Assembly (NCBI RefSeq): GCF_932526225.1
Contig: NC_064041.1
Location: 13,727,951 to 13,791,950, forward strand
Origin: Nematostella vectensis
Lineage: Eukaryota; Cnidaria; Anthozoa; Actiniaria; Edwardsiidae
Reading direction: 5' to 3'
DNA length: 64,000 nt
Shown here: positions 1-13,385 of the stretch, piece after piece
How the letters are laid out: every line of letters starts with the position of its first letter
Numbering within the stretch: the stretch's first letter is position 1
Made by a program: the position numbers and the translations under genes
Notes under the pieces: model-generated
Told to the model about the DNA's origin: nothing
Database searches by the model: none
The model's input: the letters and a program-made list of their open reading frames with translations, nothing else

Positions 1-3000
1 GAAACACGCCCGTCATGGATTGGAGTCAGGAGAAAGAATTAGCAGTGTCACAATGACAGAGAAACACGCGCGTCATGGATTGGAATCACGAGAAAACAAT
101 TAGCAGTGTCACAATGACAGAGAAACACGCGCGTCATGGGTTGGATTCAGGAGAAAACAATTATCAGTGTCACAATGACATAGAAAACGATCGTCATGGG
201 CTAGAATCTATAGAAAACAATTAGCACAGTCACAATGACAGAGAAACACGCGCGTCATGGATTGGAATCTATAGAAAATAATTAGCAGTGTCACAATGAC
301 AGAGAAACACGCGCGTCATGGATTGGAATCAGGAGAAAACAATTAGCAGTGTCACAATGACAGAGAAACCCGCGCGTCATGGATTGGAATCAGGAGAAAA
401 CAATTAGCAGTGTCACAATGACAGAGAAACACGCGCGTCATGGATTGGGATCTATAGAAAACAATTAGCAGTGTCACAATGACAGAGAAACACGCGCGTC
501 ATGGATTGGAATCAGGAGAAAACAATGAGCAGTGTCACAATGACAGAGAAACACTCGCGTCATGGATTGGAATCAGGAGAAATCAATTAGCAGTGTCACA
601 ATCATAGAGAAACACGCGCGTCATGGATTGGAATCTATAGAAAACAATTAGCAGTGTCGCAATGACAAAAACACACGCGTCATGGATTGGAATCAGGAGA
701 AAACAATTAGCAGTGTCACAATGACAAAGAAACACGACCGTCATGGATTGGAATCAGGAGAAAACAATGAGCAGTGTCACAATGACAGAGAAACACTCGC
801 GTCATGGATTGGAATCAGGAGAAAACAATTAGCAGTGTCACAATGACAGAGAAACACGCCCGTCATGGATTGGAATCAGGAGAAAACAATTAGCAGTGTC
901 ACAATGACAGAGAAACACGCGCGTCTTGGATTGGAATCACGAGAAAACAATTAGCAGTGTCACAATGACAGAGAAACACGCGCGTCATGGATTGGAATCA
1001 GGAGAAAACAATTAGCAGTGTCACAATGACAGAGAAACATGCGCGTCATGGATTGGAATCTATAGAAAACAATTAGCAGTGTCACAATGACAGAGAAACA
1101 CGCGCGTCATGGATTGGAATCAGGAGAAAACAATGAGCAGTGTCACAATGACAGAGAAACACGCGCGTCATGGATTGGAATCTATAGAAAACAATTAGCA
1201 GTGTCACAATGACAGAGAAACACGCGCGTCATGGATTGGAATCAGGAGAAAACAATTAGCAGTGTCACAATGACAGAGAAACACGCGCGTCTTGGATTGG
1301 AATCAGGAGAAAACAATTAGCAGTGTCACAATGACAGAGAATCACGCGCGTCATGGATTGGAATCAAGAGAAAACAATTAGCAGTGTCACAATGACAGAG
1401 AAACACGCCCGTCATGGATTGGAATCAGGAGAAAACAATTAGCAGTGTCACAATGACAGAGAAACACGCGCGTCATGGATTGGAATCAGGAGAAAACAAT
1501 TAGCAGTGTCACAATGACAGAGAAACACGCGCGTCATGGATTGGAATCACGAGAAAACAATTAGCAGTGTCACAATGACAGAGAAACACGCGCGTCATGG
1601 ATTGGAATCAGGAGAAAACAATTATCAGTGTCACAATGACAAAGAAAACGATCATCATGGACTAGAATCTATAGAAAACAATTAGCACAGTCACAATGAC
1701 AGAGAAACACGCGCGTCATGGATTGGGATCTATAGAAAACAATTAGCAGTGTCACAATGACAGAGAAACACGCGCGTCATGGATTGGAATCAGGAGAAAA
1801 CAATTAGCAGTGTCACAATGACAGAGAAACACGCGCGTCATGGATTGGAATCAGGAGAAAACAATTAGCAGTGTCACAATGACAAAAACACACGCGTCAT
1901 GGATTGGAATCAAGAGAAAACAATTAGCAGTGTCACAATGACAGGGAAACACGCCCGTCATGGATTGGAATCAGGAGAAAACAATTAGCAGTGTCACAAT
2001 GACAGAGAAACACGCGCGTCATGGATTGGAATCAGGAGAAAACAATTAGCAGTGTCACAATGACAGAGAAACACGCGCGTCATGGATTGGAATCTATAGA
2101 AAACAATTAGCAGTGTCACAATGACAGAGAAACACGCGCGTCATGGATTGGAATCTATAGAAAACAATTAGCAGTGTCACAATGACAGAGAAACACGCGC
2201 GTCATGGATTGGAATCAGGAGAAAACAATGAGCAGTGTCACAATGACAGAGAAACACTCGCGTCATGGATTGGAATCAGGAGAAAACAATTAGCAGTGTC
2301 ACAATGACAGAGAAACACGCCCGTCATGGATTGGAGTCAGGAGAAAGAATTAGCAGTGTCACAATGACAGAGAAACACGCGCGTCATGGATTGGAATCAC
2401 GAGAAAACAATTAGCAGTGTCACAATGACAGAGAAACACGCGCGTCATGGGTTGGAATCAGGAGAAAACAATTATCAGTGTCACAATGACATAGAAAATG
2501 ATCGTCATGGGCTAGAATCTATAGAAAACAATTAGCACAGTCACAATGACAGGGAAACACGCGCGTCATGGATTGGAATCTATAGAAAATAATTAGCAGT
2601 GTCACAATGACAGAGAAACACGCGCGTCATGGATTGGAATCAGGAGAAAACAATTAGCAGTGTCACAATGACAGAGAAACACGCGCGTCATGGATTGGAA
2701 TCAGGAGAAAACAATTAGCAGTGTCACAATGACAGAGAAACACGCGCGTCATGGATTGGGATCTATAGAAAACAATTAGCAGTGTCACAATGACAGAGAA
2801 ACACGCGCGTCATGGATTGGAATCAGGAGAAAACAATGAGCAGTGTCACAATGACAGAGAAACACTCGCGTCATGGATTGGAATCAGGAGAAATCAATTA
2901 GCAGTGTCACAATCATAGAGAAACACGCGCGTCATGGATTGGAATCTATAGAAAACAATTAGCAGTGTCGCAATGACAAAAACACACGCGTCATGGATTG

Positions 3001-6000
3001 GAATCAGGAGAAAACAATTAGCAGTGTCACAATGACAAAGAAACACGACCGTCATGGATTGGAATCAGGAGAAAACAATGAGCAGTGTCACAATGACAGA
3101 GAAACACTCGCGTCATGGATTGGAATCAGGAGAAAACAATTAGCAGTGTCACAATGACAGAGAAACACGCCCGTCATGGATTGGAATCAGGAGAAAACAA
3201 TTAGCAGTGTCACAATGACAGAGAAACACGCGCGTCTTGGATTGGAATCACGAGAAAACAATTAGCAGTGTCACAATGACAGAGAAACACGCGCGTCATG
3301 GATTGGATTCAGGAGAAAACAATTAGCAGTGTCACAATGACAGAGAAACACGCGCGTCATGGATTGGAATCTATAGAAAACAATTAGCAGTGTCACAATG
3401 ACAGAGAAACACGCGCGTCATGGATTGGAATCAGGAGAAAACAATGAGCAGTGTCACAATGACAGAGAAACACGCGCGTCATGGATTGGAATCTATAGAA
3501 AACAATTAGCAGTGTCACAATGACAGAGAAACACGCGCGTCATGGATTGGAATCAGGAGAAAACAATTAGCAGTGTCACAATGACAGAGAAACACGCGCG
3601 TCATGGATTGGAATAAGGAGAAAACAATGAGCAGTGTCACAATGACAGAGAAACACGCGCGTCATGGATTGGAATCAAGAAAAAAACAATTAGCAGTGTC
3701 ACAATGACAGAGAAACACGCCCGTCATGGATTGGAGTCAGGAGAAAGAATTAGCAGTGTCACAATGACAGAGAAACACGCGCGTCATGGGTTGGAATCAG
3801 GAGAAAACAATTAGCAGTGTCACAATGACATAGAAAACGATCGTCATGGGCTAGAATCTATAGAAAACAATTAGCACAGTCACAATGACAGAGAAACACG
3901 CGCGTCATGGATTGGAATCTATAGAAAATAATTAGCAGTGTCACAATGACAGAGAAACACGCGCGTCATGGATTGGAATCAGGAGAAAACAATTAGCAGT
4001 GTCACAATGACAGAGAAACACGCCCGTCATGGATTGGAATCAGGAGAAAACAATTAGCAGTGTCACAATGACAGAGAAACACGCCCGTCATGGATTGGAA
4101 TCAAGAGAAAACAATTAGCAGTGTCATAATGACAGAGAAACACGCGCGTCATGGATTGGAATCAGGAGAAAACAATTAGCAGTGTCACAATGACAGAGAA
4201 ACACGCGCGTCATGGATTGGAATCAGGAGAAAACAATTAGCAGTGTCACAATGACAGAGAAACACGCGCGTCATGGATTGGGATCTATAGAAAACAATTA
4301 GCAGTGTCACAATGACAGAGAAACACGCGCGTCATGGATTGGAATCAGGAGAAAACAATGAGCAGTGTCACAATGACAGAGAAACACTCGCGTCATGGAT
4401 TGGAATCAGGAGAAATCAATTAGCAGTGTCACAATCATAGAGAAACACGCGCGTCATGGATTGGAATCTATAGAAAACAATTAGCAGTGTCGCAATGACA
4501 AAAACACACGCGTCATGGATTGGAATCAGGAGAAAACAATTAGCAGTGTCACAATGACAAAGAAACACGACCGTCATGGATTGGAATCAGGAGAAAACAA
4601 TTAGCAGTGTCACAATGACAGAGAAACACGCGCGTCATGGATTGGAATCAGGAGAAAACAATTAGCAGTGTCACAATGACAGAGAAACACGCGCGTCATG
4701 GATTGGAATCTATAGAAAACAATTAGCAGTGTCACAATGACAGAGAAACACGCGCGTCATGGATTGGAATCTATAGAAAACATATAGCAGTGTCGCAATG
4801 ACAAAAACACACGCGTCATGGATTGGAATCAGGAGAAAACAATGAGCAGTGTCACAATGACAGAGAAACACGCGCGTCATGGATTGGAATCTATAGAAAA
4901 CAATTAGCAGTGTCACAATGACAGAGAAACACGCGCGTCATGGATTGGAATCAGGAGAAAACAATGAGCAGTGTCACAATGACAGAGAAACACTCGCGTC
5001 ATGGATTGGAATCAGGAGAAAACAATTAGCAGTGTCACAATGACAGAGAAACACGCCCGTCATGGATTGGAATCAGGAGAAAACAATTAGCAGTGTCACA
5101 ATGACAGAGAAACACGCGCGTCTTGGATTGGAATCACAAGAAAACAATTAGCAGTGTCACAATGACAGAGAAACACGCGCGTCATGGATTGGAATCAGGA
5201 GAAAACAATTATCAGTGTCACAATGACAAAAAAAAAAACGTTCGTCATGGATTGGAATCAGGAGAAAACAATTAGCAGTGTCACAATGACAGAAACACAC
5301 GCGTCATGGATTGGAATCAGGAGAAAACAATTAGCAGTGTCACAATGACAGAAACACGCGCGTCTTGGATTGGAATCACGAGAAAACAATTAGCAGTGTC
5401 ACAATGACAGAGAAACACGCGCGTCTTGGATTGGAATCACGAGAAAACAATTAGCAGTGTCACAATGACAGAGAAACACGCGCGTCTTGGATTGGAATCA
5501 GGAGAAAACAATTAGCAGTGTCACAATGACAGAGAATCACGCGCGTCATGGATTGGAATCAAGAGAAAACAATTAGCAGTGTCACAATGACAGAGAAACA
5601 CGCGCGTCATGGATTGGAATCAGGAGAAAACAATTAGCAGTGTCACAATGACAGAGAAACACGCGCGTCATGGATTGGAATCAGGAGAAAACAATTAGCA
5701 GTGTCACAATGACAAAGAAACACGCGCGTCATGGATTGGAATAAGGAGAAAACAATTAGCAGTGTCACAATGACAGAGAAACACGCGCGCCATGGATTGG
5801 AATCTATAGAAAACAATAAGCAATGTCAAGATGACACAGAAACACGCGCGTCATGGATTGGAATCTATAGAAAACAATAAGCAGTGTCACAATGACAGAG
5901 AAACACGCGCGTCTTGGATTGGAATCACGAGAAAACAATTAGCAGTGTCACAATGACAGAAACACGCGCGTCTTGGATTGGAATCACGAGAAAACAATTA

Positions 6001-6825
6001 GCAGTGTCACAATGACAGAGAAACACGCGCGTCTTGGATTGGAATCAGGAGAAAACAATTAGCAGTGTCACAATGACAGAGAATGACGCGCGTCATGGAT
6101 TGGAATCAAGAGAAAACAATTAGCAGTGTCACAATGGCAGAGAAACACGCGCGTCATGGATTGGAATCAGGAGAAAACAATTAGCAGTGTCACAATGACA
6201 TAGAAACACGCGCGTCATCGATTGGGATCAGGAGAAAACAATTAGCAGTGTCACAATGACAGAGAAACACGCGCGTCATGGATTGGAATCGGGAAAAAGC
6301 AATTAGCAGTGTCACAATGACAAAGAAACACGCGCGTCATGGATTGGAATCTATAGAAAACAATTAGCAGTGTCACAATGACAGAGAAACACGCGCGTCA
6401 TGGATTGGAATCAGGAGAAAACAATTAGCAGTGTCACAATGACAAAGAAACACGCGCGTCATGGATTGGAATAAGGAGAAAACAATTAGCAGTGTCACAA
6501 TGACAGAGAAAAAAGCGCGTCATGGATTGGAATCGGGAGAAAACAATTAGCAGTGTCACAATGACAAAGAAACACGCGCGTCATGGATTGGAATAAGGAG
6601 AAAACAATTAGCAGTGTCACAATGACAGAGAAACACGCGCGCCATGGATTGGAATCTATAGAAAACAATAAGCAATGTCAAGATGACACAGAAACACGCG
6701 CGTCATGGATTGGAATCTATAGAAAACAATAAGCAGTGTCACGATGACAGTGAAACACGCGCGTCATGGATTGGAATATGTAGAAAACAATTAAGTGTCA
6801 CAACGACAGAGAAACACGATCGACA
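1..6825. repeat. 61-bp satellite array with higher-order structure
   Basis: About 112 head-to-tail copies of a 60-61 bp unit with the segments ACACGCGCGTCATGGATTGG and CAGTGTCACAATGACAGAGA. The array is cut by the left window edge and decays after about 6760. Units fall into subtypes by the word after GGAATC (AGGAG, TATAG, ACGAG or AAGAG). Runs of the same subtypes recur: the run starting at base 1 starts again at 2312 and 3712, so blocks of about 2311 and 1400 bp were copied as wholes. The unit length is not a multiple of three and frames close quickly, so it is not coding. No gene is seen in this stretch. Confidence 0.97.
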
Positions 6826-6934
6826 TCGGTTGTAGATACCTTGTTTGGACCTAAATATTACGGCACAATCCGGACTGGGAGCTTTTAAATTTGCATCGTG
6901 TCCGTTTGAAGTGGTAGTGCGATAAATGAAGGTT

Positions 6935-7128
6935 ATGCCTAGTGCACACTAGCAACATAACAACATGGGCGCGCGCACTGTTTAGCCCGACATAACGACA
7001 TGGACATAATGACAAAAGAAAAAACATGTTTTTTCTCTTATGTCGTTGTGTCCATGCCGTTATGTCAACGATAAGAGTGCGCGCGCCCATGTCGTTATGT
7101 CGATATGTCGCTAGTGTGCACTAGGCAT
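6935..7128. mobile_element. MITE with ~50-bp terminal inverted repeats
   Basis: The left end ATGCCTAGTGCACACTAGC is mirrored at the right end by GCTAGTGTGCACTAGGCAT. The inverted similarity continues inward for about 50 bp through ACATAACGACATGGGCGCGC. The element is 194 bp with no coding capacity, which fits a non-autonomous DNA transposon. A clear target duplication is not visible beyond one or two bases. Short pieces resembling its interior (AACGACATAA) occur near 46918-46945. Confidence 0.8.
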
Positions 7129-7252
7129 TAGACTGTATCAGGAAATAATGAAAAATGCGCGATAATAAAAGAATACGCGATCCTACATAGATTAATCTCT
7201 AGAAAGTTCATATCAGACAGTATAACAACAAGACACGTCATAAATTTGTTGG

Positions 7253-7258
7253 TTTATT
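7253..7258 (-). terminator. poly(A) signal of the C8orf76 homolog
   Basis: AATAAA on the minus strand, 12 bp past the TGA stop of the last C8orf76 exon (7270). It is the first canonical signal after the stop. Confidence 0.6.
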
Positions 7259-7269
7259 CTCACACAAGC

Positions 7270-10200
7270 TCAGACACAAATATGTTCTTGTGATAGAAGG
7301 AGAGCAAGGCTAAGCCACCTTGCTGTAAAGTCTTTTTTCTCCGCCTGCAAAAATAAAGAAGCAAATTACAGGATTCGGTCATTTTAGGCAAGAATATGGT
7401 CAAGCCCGACTAAAGTGGTAGTCCTTGTATTCTTATAGGAATGTAATGAATATGGCATAATCAATAAGAAACATTCTTATAAAACTAAATCAACTTGGGA
7501 AGCTAATAACCCATAGCTGTCAACCAAACTTGGACAGAAAAAGAGCTAATGCGGGTGAATACACAGAATGTATGAACATTCTCAGAAAAAATTAGGCTTG
7601 TGATGAGGTCCAAAATCTTGTGAAACCAACCTAATGTGGGTGAGTTAACAGCTATGATAACCCGCCTTGCATCCTGGGATATTGAATTACGAGACAAAGC
7701 ATGGAAGGTGTTTTAGCTGGAAAGGATCTGGCTTAATGCTGCAAACCTTTACACCTCCCCCTAAAAAAAACCCTGGATTCAATCAGCCAGCTCCTCAACT
7801 CAAGTAATCAAACCTGGGATCTCTAAGGGTAAGAGACGTATGCACTTGATCTTTCTGGCTAGTGTTAGGGGGAAGGGGTAGGAGGGGGGGGGGGGGGGGG
7901 GATCTGGCAGGTTAGGTACTGTAGGTGGGCTCTTTATACCAAATCTGGTTTGACTTCATCTGCCATGTCTCCTTCCTCTGATTTCATTAGCTGCAAAATA
8001 AAAAAACCTTGTAGAAAGGAACAGGCGACTTGTTTTTTTTTTTTGGGGGGGGGGCATGTGCCCATAGTGCCCCACTCCATGCTATGTACTTCAATAAATA
8101 TGTACTGCTATGTACTTTAATAAGATACTGATATTTCAATAAGAAATAACCCACTTTTTGATGCCCAAGGGCCAAGGCCAGCACCTTCCCTGTGTATGGC
8201 CTGAGTTGTCCTACCTTAGAAAGGTCTTCTTTGAGATTTCCACAACGGCACAGAACACAGACTTCCAACAGATGCTTTACCTAAAAGATCAGTAATAGAA
8301 AATCAAGACTATCTGAGCATTTGAACTTTTGAAAGAAAGAGCAACAAACTAGATAGGATAGGAGAAAGAAAAGAAAGGGTGGCATGACATTTTTACAGGT
8401 AAAACAATTGGGCATTTATAAAGAATGTATTAAGCAAGAGATCAGCCTTTCCTTGCTTTACAAGATCCCATTGGATGCAGCCCAGCAAAAATCAGTGTGC
8501 ATACTGTATATAGATGTACTACCCACCAGCACAAGTAATGATTCGGTTTTTTCCTTCACAAATGACGAGGAACCCCACAGAGATTTTCTTGCAAGATCCC
8601 TGACAAGATACAAATAAAAGTCACAGATTTAGGTGAGGATGAAACAGAATGCTTGGCCCAGATTTAGGTGAGGATGAAACAGAATGCTTGGCCCAGCTAA
8701 ATATTTTTCCAAATATGTTGTTCCGATTTGGGTGTCAGTTTGCAAGTAAGTATGGACAAAGCAAGTAGTTACAAATTTCTATCTATGTTCTAGACTTTGT
8801 TCAAGAGTTTTGATTTTTCACTACAATAATGTAACATTTTTGTTTTAAACTTTAAATAGTGCTTTACAGGGTGGATCCAGGGTGACTACATAATTCCATA
8901 GGAATGGTTCCCTCCTTCAAGAAATCCGGGATCTGCTCAGCTGCTATCCATGTATTTTAAGCTTTGATAAAACTTCCCTGTAAACACTAATGGTTGGAAT
9001 CTTTTAGTTATGCAGTAGCTTGGATAAATTACCTTGCCCTCAAAAGACAAACATAAGCAGCAACTAGATTACAGTCATCAGATGTTGTGTCTAAAGGTTT
9101 CTTAATAATTGCATTATCCACAACACAAATGCTATGCATTTCACTACTAGCATCTCCTTTTTCTTCACAATTTTCTTCCATTAATCCTCTCTCATCTTCT
9201 ACTGTCTGTGGACTTTTGCTTCCTTCATTGATAGGATTGCTTTGTTCTGTTAAGTTGTATAAGGCTGTCCGATTCTTACTGAACTCTTTTAAATGTCCTG
9301 AAGCCATGAAACTGTCTTCTTTTATTTTCACACCTTCCTGAGGTAGATCAGTCTTTGAAGTCTTGCAATCATAACAGGACCAATTTTTTGTTACATCCTT
9401 TGAAAAATGTGCTGTGTAATTTGATGAGTCATTAATGCAAAGACAAGATATCCCAAGGTCTGTAGGACTTGCACATTGGCATTTTACACTTCTTGTGCTA
9501 GCAGCAGTATGTGTGTTATCTGTTGTATTAGTTTGTCTCAAACTACCAGCATTTTTATGTGCATTCAAGTAGGCAGCAGCTAGGCCACACCAGAACTGAT
9601 GCTTGAATGAATGCAAGGTGACACATCTTTGAAATGCTGCTATTTCACCTTAAAAACAACAACACATAAGACAACAAAATTTGAATAAGGTAAATGCATT
9701 GGTTTCAGCAAAAGTTGGTAATTTGCTGGTTTAGACTTTTTTTTGAATTTTTTTTGAATATGTAAAGCAGCTGAAACATTTCATAAAATAAAAGCAAAGA
9801 CAGACAAAAGAGCCTTAGAAGAGGAGAATATTTCATACTGGAGAAAATTGGTCAATGTTTGTTGCTTCTAGTAAATCAAAAGTTGCAGTAAATTAAAACA
9901 CAAAATGTGAACCCAATAATTGGAGAAAAAAATTGGCATTTAAGTGTTTTTTAAGCTATGAAATCCTATGGAAATAAGACATTTATTTCAGTGGCAAGTT
10001 ACTGCACTGTAAGTCTCAATATGAAACTCAATCCTTCAATAGAAATTGCCCAATCCTATTTCTAAAGAAGAACCCAAATAATAAATTAAGCAGTCTGCAT
10101 TATGAAGAAAGTTTTCTTCAAAACAGACAAATCAATAAATCTTAATTGTCAATGTTTCTAATGTGAAGGGAACTCCAGGCTTGTAGCTAGGGGGGAATGC

Positions 10201-12186
10201 AGGGGGTGCACTGACACAAATATCAAATGGACTCCCTAAAAGGGTTCCTATACCTTGGAAATTGCTGCAGCATGAGTGAATTTCTGCTTGCAAGGTCCAC
10301 AAGGCCACATCCTCCTCCTGATCTCTCAGCTCCAATAAACAACAACCAAACAACAAATCAATTATATTGGTCCACTTTAGGAAGGTTGCCCATGTCAAAT
10401 TTCATGAAAAAAAAAACAGGGTTTATTCCAAATATCGTACAATTTGTACACAAGTCTTGAGTCTCGCTTGACTAGCACATGTTACCTGCATAAACTTAGC
10501 ATAATGAAGAACTAGGGTTTGCGAAAGTCATACAATACATACTATAACAGCCCCCTAATGCTTATTATGCTTGCTTCCCTTTGTGCCGGCTACCCTATCC
10601 CACCCACTATTCCTTTTATTGCCCCCCCTCCCCCTTTCACCCTAGGTGCCATGGTATGAATACCAGCTTTAAACCAACAGTGAAGTAATCATGGGTCTCT
10701 ATTGTTTACAAGAGCTCTTACCATCTTTGCTAGCTCTATCTGCGCCTCTTCGTATCTGCCAAGCTTTATGAGACAGCGTAATTCAGATTCGGCAAGCTCT
10801 CTCTCTACTGTTGAACTGCAGTTATAAATTTTACTCGCACGTACAGCCTTGTAGAGTTCCAAAGCCTTTTGAAAATCCTCTCTACGATAATGCACATCAG
10901 CTTGGAATTTCAGCTTGTTAAATTTTTCGGATATCTCATCTGATTCATTTGGAATAGTAAACCACTAAAATAATTAAGAAAGTGGTAGTTTATAACAATG
11001 TAGTTCAGAATATTTTATACTGGAGCTCCCAAGTGAAGTGCCGCGTAAGAGGAGCCCCATATCTAAGAAAAAGTGGTATATAAGAAAAATACGGTAACAA
11101 ATATTGGTAATTCTCGACTCTAGTTTTTGTGATGCGACGTCACATCCGTCTGTCCCCAAAAAGCATCGTATGACAACCAAACTTGGCAGATGTCATGTGT
11201 CAAAGGAGGTGTAAAAATGTGGTCACATGGTTTGTGACGTCATCGATGACATCACCAGAAGCAAAAATATGATGACGTCATCAAAATAACAAATATTTTT
11301 ATTTCATGAAGGAAACATCGCATGATAACCAAACTCGGTAGGTGTCATGTAGGTGTCAAGGGGGGTGCGACAATATGGTCACGGGTTGTGTGACGTCATC
11401 GATGACGTCACTTAGCAAAAAACGTGATTAAAAGCAAAAACATTCATATCTCTTGAAAAAAACATTGTTTCACAACCAAACTCGGTAGGTGTCATGTTGG
11501 TGTCAATGGGGGTGTTCCAATATTGTCACGTGATTGTGACGTCATTAATGACGTCACTAGAAGCAAAATATGCTGATGTAATCAAAATAAAAAAAAATTC
11601 ATATCTCGTGAAAGAAACATTGTATAGCAACCAAACTTCATAGGTGTCATGTATGTTTCAAGGGCGGAGATATGGTCACGTGATGCGTGACGTCATCGAT
11701 GACGTCACTAAAAGTGAAACTACCCTGATGTCGAAACATCGTATGACAGCTAATCTTGTTATGTGTGTGTTATGTGGGGGAAGGGGGTTTAACGGATTGG
11801 GCTCGTGATTTGTGACATTGTTGAAATCGTCAAAAACAGATATATAATAATAATATTTAACATTTCTTAAATTATTAAGCGAGAATGAAGCAAAGATTTG
11901 GTCGTTTGGAGATCCGCTTTTAGGCAATGCCTAAATCTATATTATGGTTTTTTTCTATTCTTATTTATCAAACAAGGCTTATCATCATAGGAAATCTAGG
12001 TTTTTTTCTTCTTGAGTAAGATTAAACCTCTGGGATTACGAGGATAAGGCGCGATGCGAAATGAGCATACTTCTGTCTCACCTCTTTTTGGCAAATCTTA
12101 GCTTGGTACTTCGTAAAATCTTTATTTGTGGACTTTTTCTCTTCACGGACGAATTCATCATCCTCGAATCCTAAGCCCAGTTCCAT
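7270..12186 (-). CDS. C8orf76 homolog (TPR-like protein), 8 exons
   Basis: Homolog of vertebrate C8orf76, a protein with TPR-like helices whose function is not established to my knowledge. Exons in order: 12082-12186, 10722-10964, 10254-10329, 9033-9639, 8527-8599, 8215-8280, 7940-7990, 7270-7344. All have GT-AG borders and matching phases, giving about 431 aa (human about 380). Exon 2 encodes the TPR-like part (YRREDFQKALELYKA, then RCLIKLGRYEEAQ). Exons 3-4 continue it with FWCGLAAAYLNA, which lines up with WNWGKLAEAYLNL in human as I recall it. The last exon keeps DFTARWL, like human EFEDKWF. Exon 4 holds a Ser/Thr/Asn-rich stretch longer than in human. The start ATG lies just downstream of a YY1-type motif. 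Exon 5 has a competing donor 4 nt downstream; the chosen GTGGGT keeps phase. Intron 1 carries the CRE-rich repeat. Confidence 0.85.
8624..8693. repeat. 35-bp tandem duplication
   Basis: Two identical 35-bp copies beginning CAGATTTAGGTGAGGATG, inside intron 4 of the C8orf76 homolog. Identity of the copies indicates a recent duplication. Confidence 0.9.
11150..11760. repeat. ~150-bp tandem repeat rich in TGACGTCA palindromes
   Basis: Four diverged copies with AACCAAACT(C/T)GG at 11175, 11327, 11474 and 11629 (spacing about 147-155 bp). Three copies carry the double palindrome TGACGTCATCGATGACGTCA or a near version (about 11391, 11539, 11688); the first copy has TGACGTCATCGATGACATCA (about 11222) and another TGACGTCA lies near 11273. 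TGACGTCA is the consensus CRE/ATF site. The repeat lies in intron 1 of the C8orf76 homolog, about 0.4 kb inside the gene. It could equally be a fragmented transposon array. Confidence 0.8.
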
Positions 12187-12222
12187 GTCAAAAACGATTC
12201 CTTCTTCTCACATCATATCTTG

Positions 12223-12234
12223 GCCGCCATCTTG
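12223..12234 (-). promoter_or_regulatory. YY1-type core promoter motif of C8orf76
   Basis: CAAGATGGCGGC on the minus strand, 36 bp upstream of the predicted C8orf76 start codon. The AAGATGGCGGC word is the known YY1 consensus, often found just downstream of transcription starts of housekeeping genes. Its role here is inferred from position. Confidence 0.55.
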
Positions 12235-12277
12235 GAATAGATGATCGAACAAACTGCCGGCTCAAAAGCACAGGGAG

Positions 12278-13385
12278 TCCAAGAACTTAGAACTTAGAAC
12301 TATTTACTCCCTAATAGGTTTCACTAATTTCGGGAGGGACAGTCAGCACTGATGTTACAGTCTGCGAAGGTGACTGGGCACCTTAAGCTCACTTATCGCA
12401 GGTGCCAATGCCGACTTAAATGAAGGCAGGTCAGCAGCGTTCACTACCTCTGCAGGTAGAAGGTTCCAGGTGCGAATGGTTCTTGGAAAGAACGAGTAGT
12501 TAAAGGCCAATATATTGGCCTGTAACTGATGGTACGTCCGGGAGTGTCTTCTAGAGCTACGAATGTTCTCGGTGCGTCTCAAATCATCTGGAGGTTGGCA
12601 GTGGATGAGATTGTTATGGAACTTGTAAAGTAGTGTGGACTGGTTTCTTAGCCTCCTGTCTTCTAGTGTTTCCCAGCCTAGAGTTTTAACTAACTGGGAG
12701 GTGCTTGTGGTTATCCGGTAATCACTGCAGACAAACCGAGCAGCGTTTTTTTGCACTTGCTCAAGACGGTTCACGTCGGAGTCGGTATAAGGGCTCCAGG
12801 CAGAAGACGCATATTCAAGCGATGGTCTCACCAGTGCAAGGTATGCTCTCTCCTTTACCTCTTTCGAGCACGGTCTCAGGGTGCGTCTAAGTAGCCCAAG
12901 TGTCTTGCTGGCTTTAGAGGTGATCTTAGTGCAATGATCCCCCCAGCGGAGCGATTTATTACATTTAATCCCGAGATAGTCGCACTGGGGTACCTGTGAT
13001 AAGGCAGCAGACTCTGCGTAGTACGTACATTCAGATGGCTTGCGCTTGTTTGTAACACGGAGGAGATGACATTTTGTTACATTGTAGCTCATCTGCCAAT
13101 CTGATGCCCAATTTATCAAGTTGTTCAAGTCAGCCTGTAGTGCATGATGGTCTTGTTCCGTGTTTATTTCACGATACACCACTGTGTCGTCGGCAAAAAG
13201 GCGAAGCCTGGAGTTTGATGACTCAGCAATATCATTAATGAACAGTAGGAAGAGGGTAGGGCCTAATACAGAGCCCTGCGGGACCCCGGAGGTGACGCGG
13301 CACGTGGCAGAGTGTGAGCCATTCACAGTTACAAATTGTGAACGGTTGTGTAGAAAAGCTGATATCCAAGTCAGAGTGTTCTTTT
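12278..13385 (-). mobile_element. 5'-truncated non-LTR retrotransposon (CR1/L2-like) 3' part
   Basis: An open frame (12355 to about 13380) encodes the C-terminal half of a LINE reverse transcriptase: SGVPQGSVLGPTLFLLFIND, the catalytic FADD box at 13186-13197, then the thumb segment NLINWASDWQMSYN and a long conserved C-terminal region. The endonuclease and N-terminal reverse transcriptase parts are missing, so this is a dead 5' truncation typical of target-primed integration. The 3' end carries a short direct-repeat tail (AGAACTTAGAACTTAGAACT), as in CR1/L2-type elements. Clade assignment is by general appearance only. It separates C8orf76 from CENPW. Upstream of 13380 similarity fades; a target duplication was not found. 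Confidence 0.85.

Noticed and set aside
4710-4916. 68-codon frame with repeated FLCHCDTA
   Set aside because: Product of the 61-bp satellite; other units are closed by stops.
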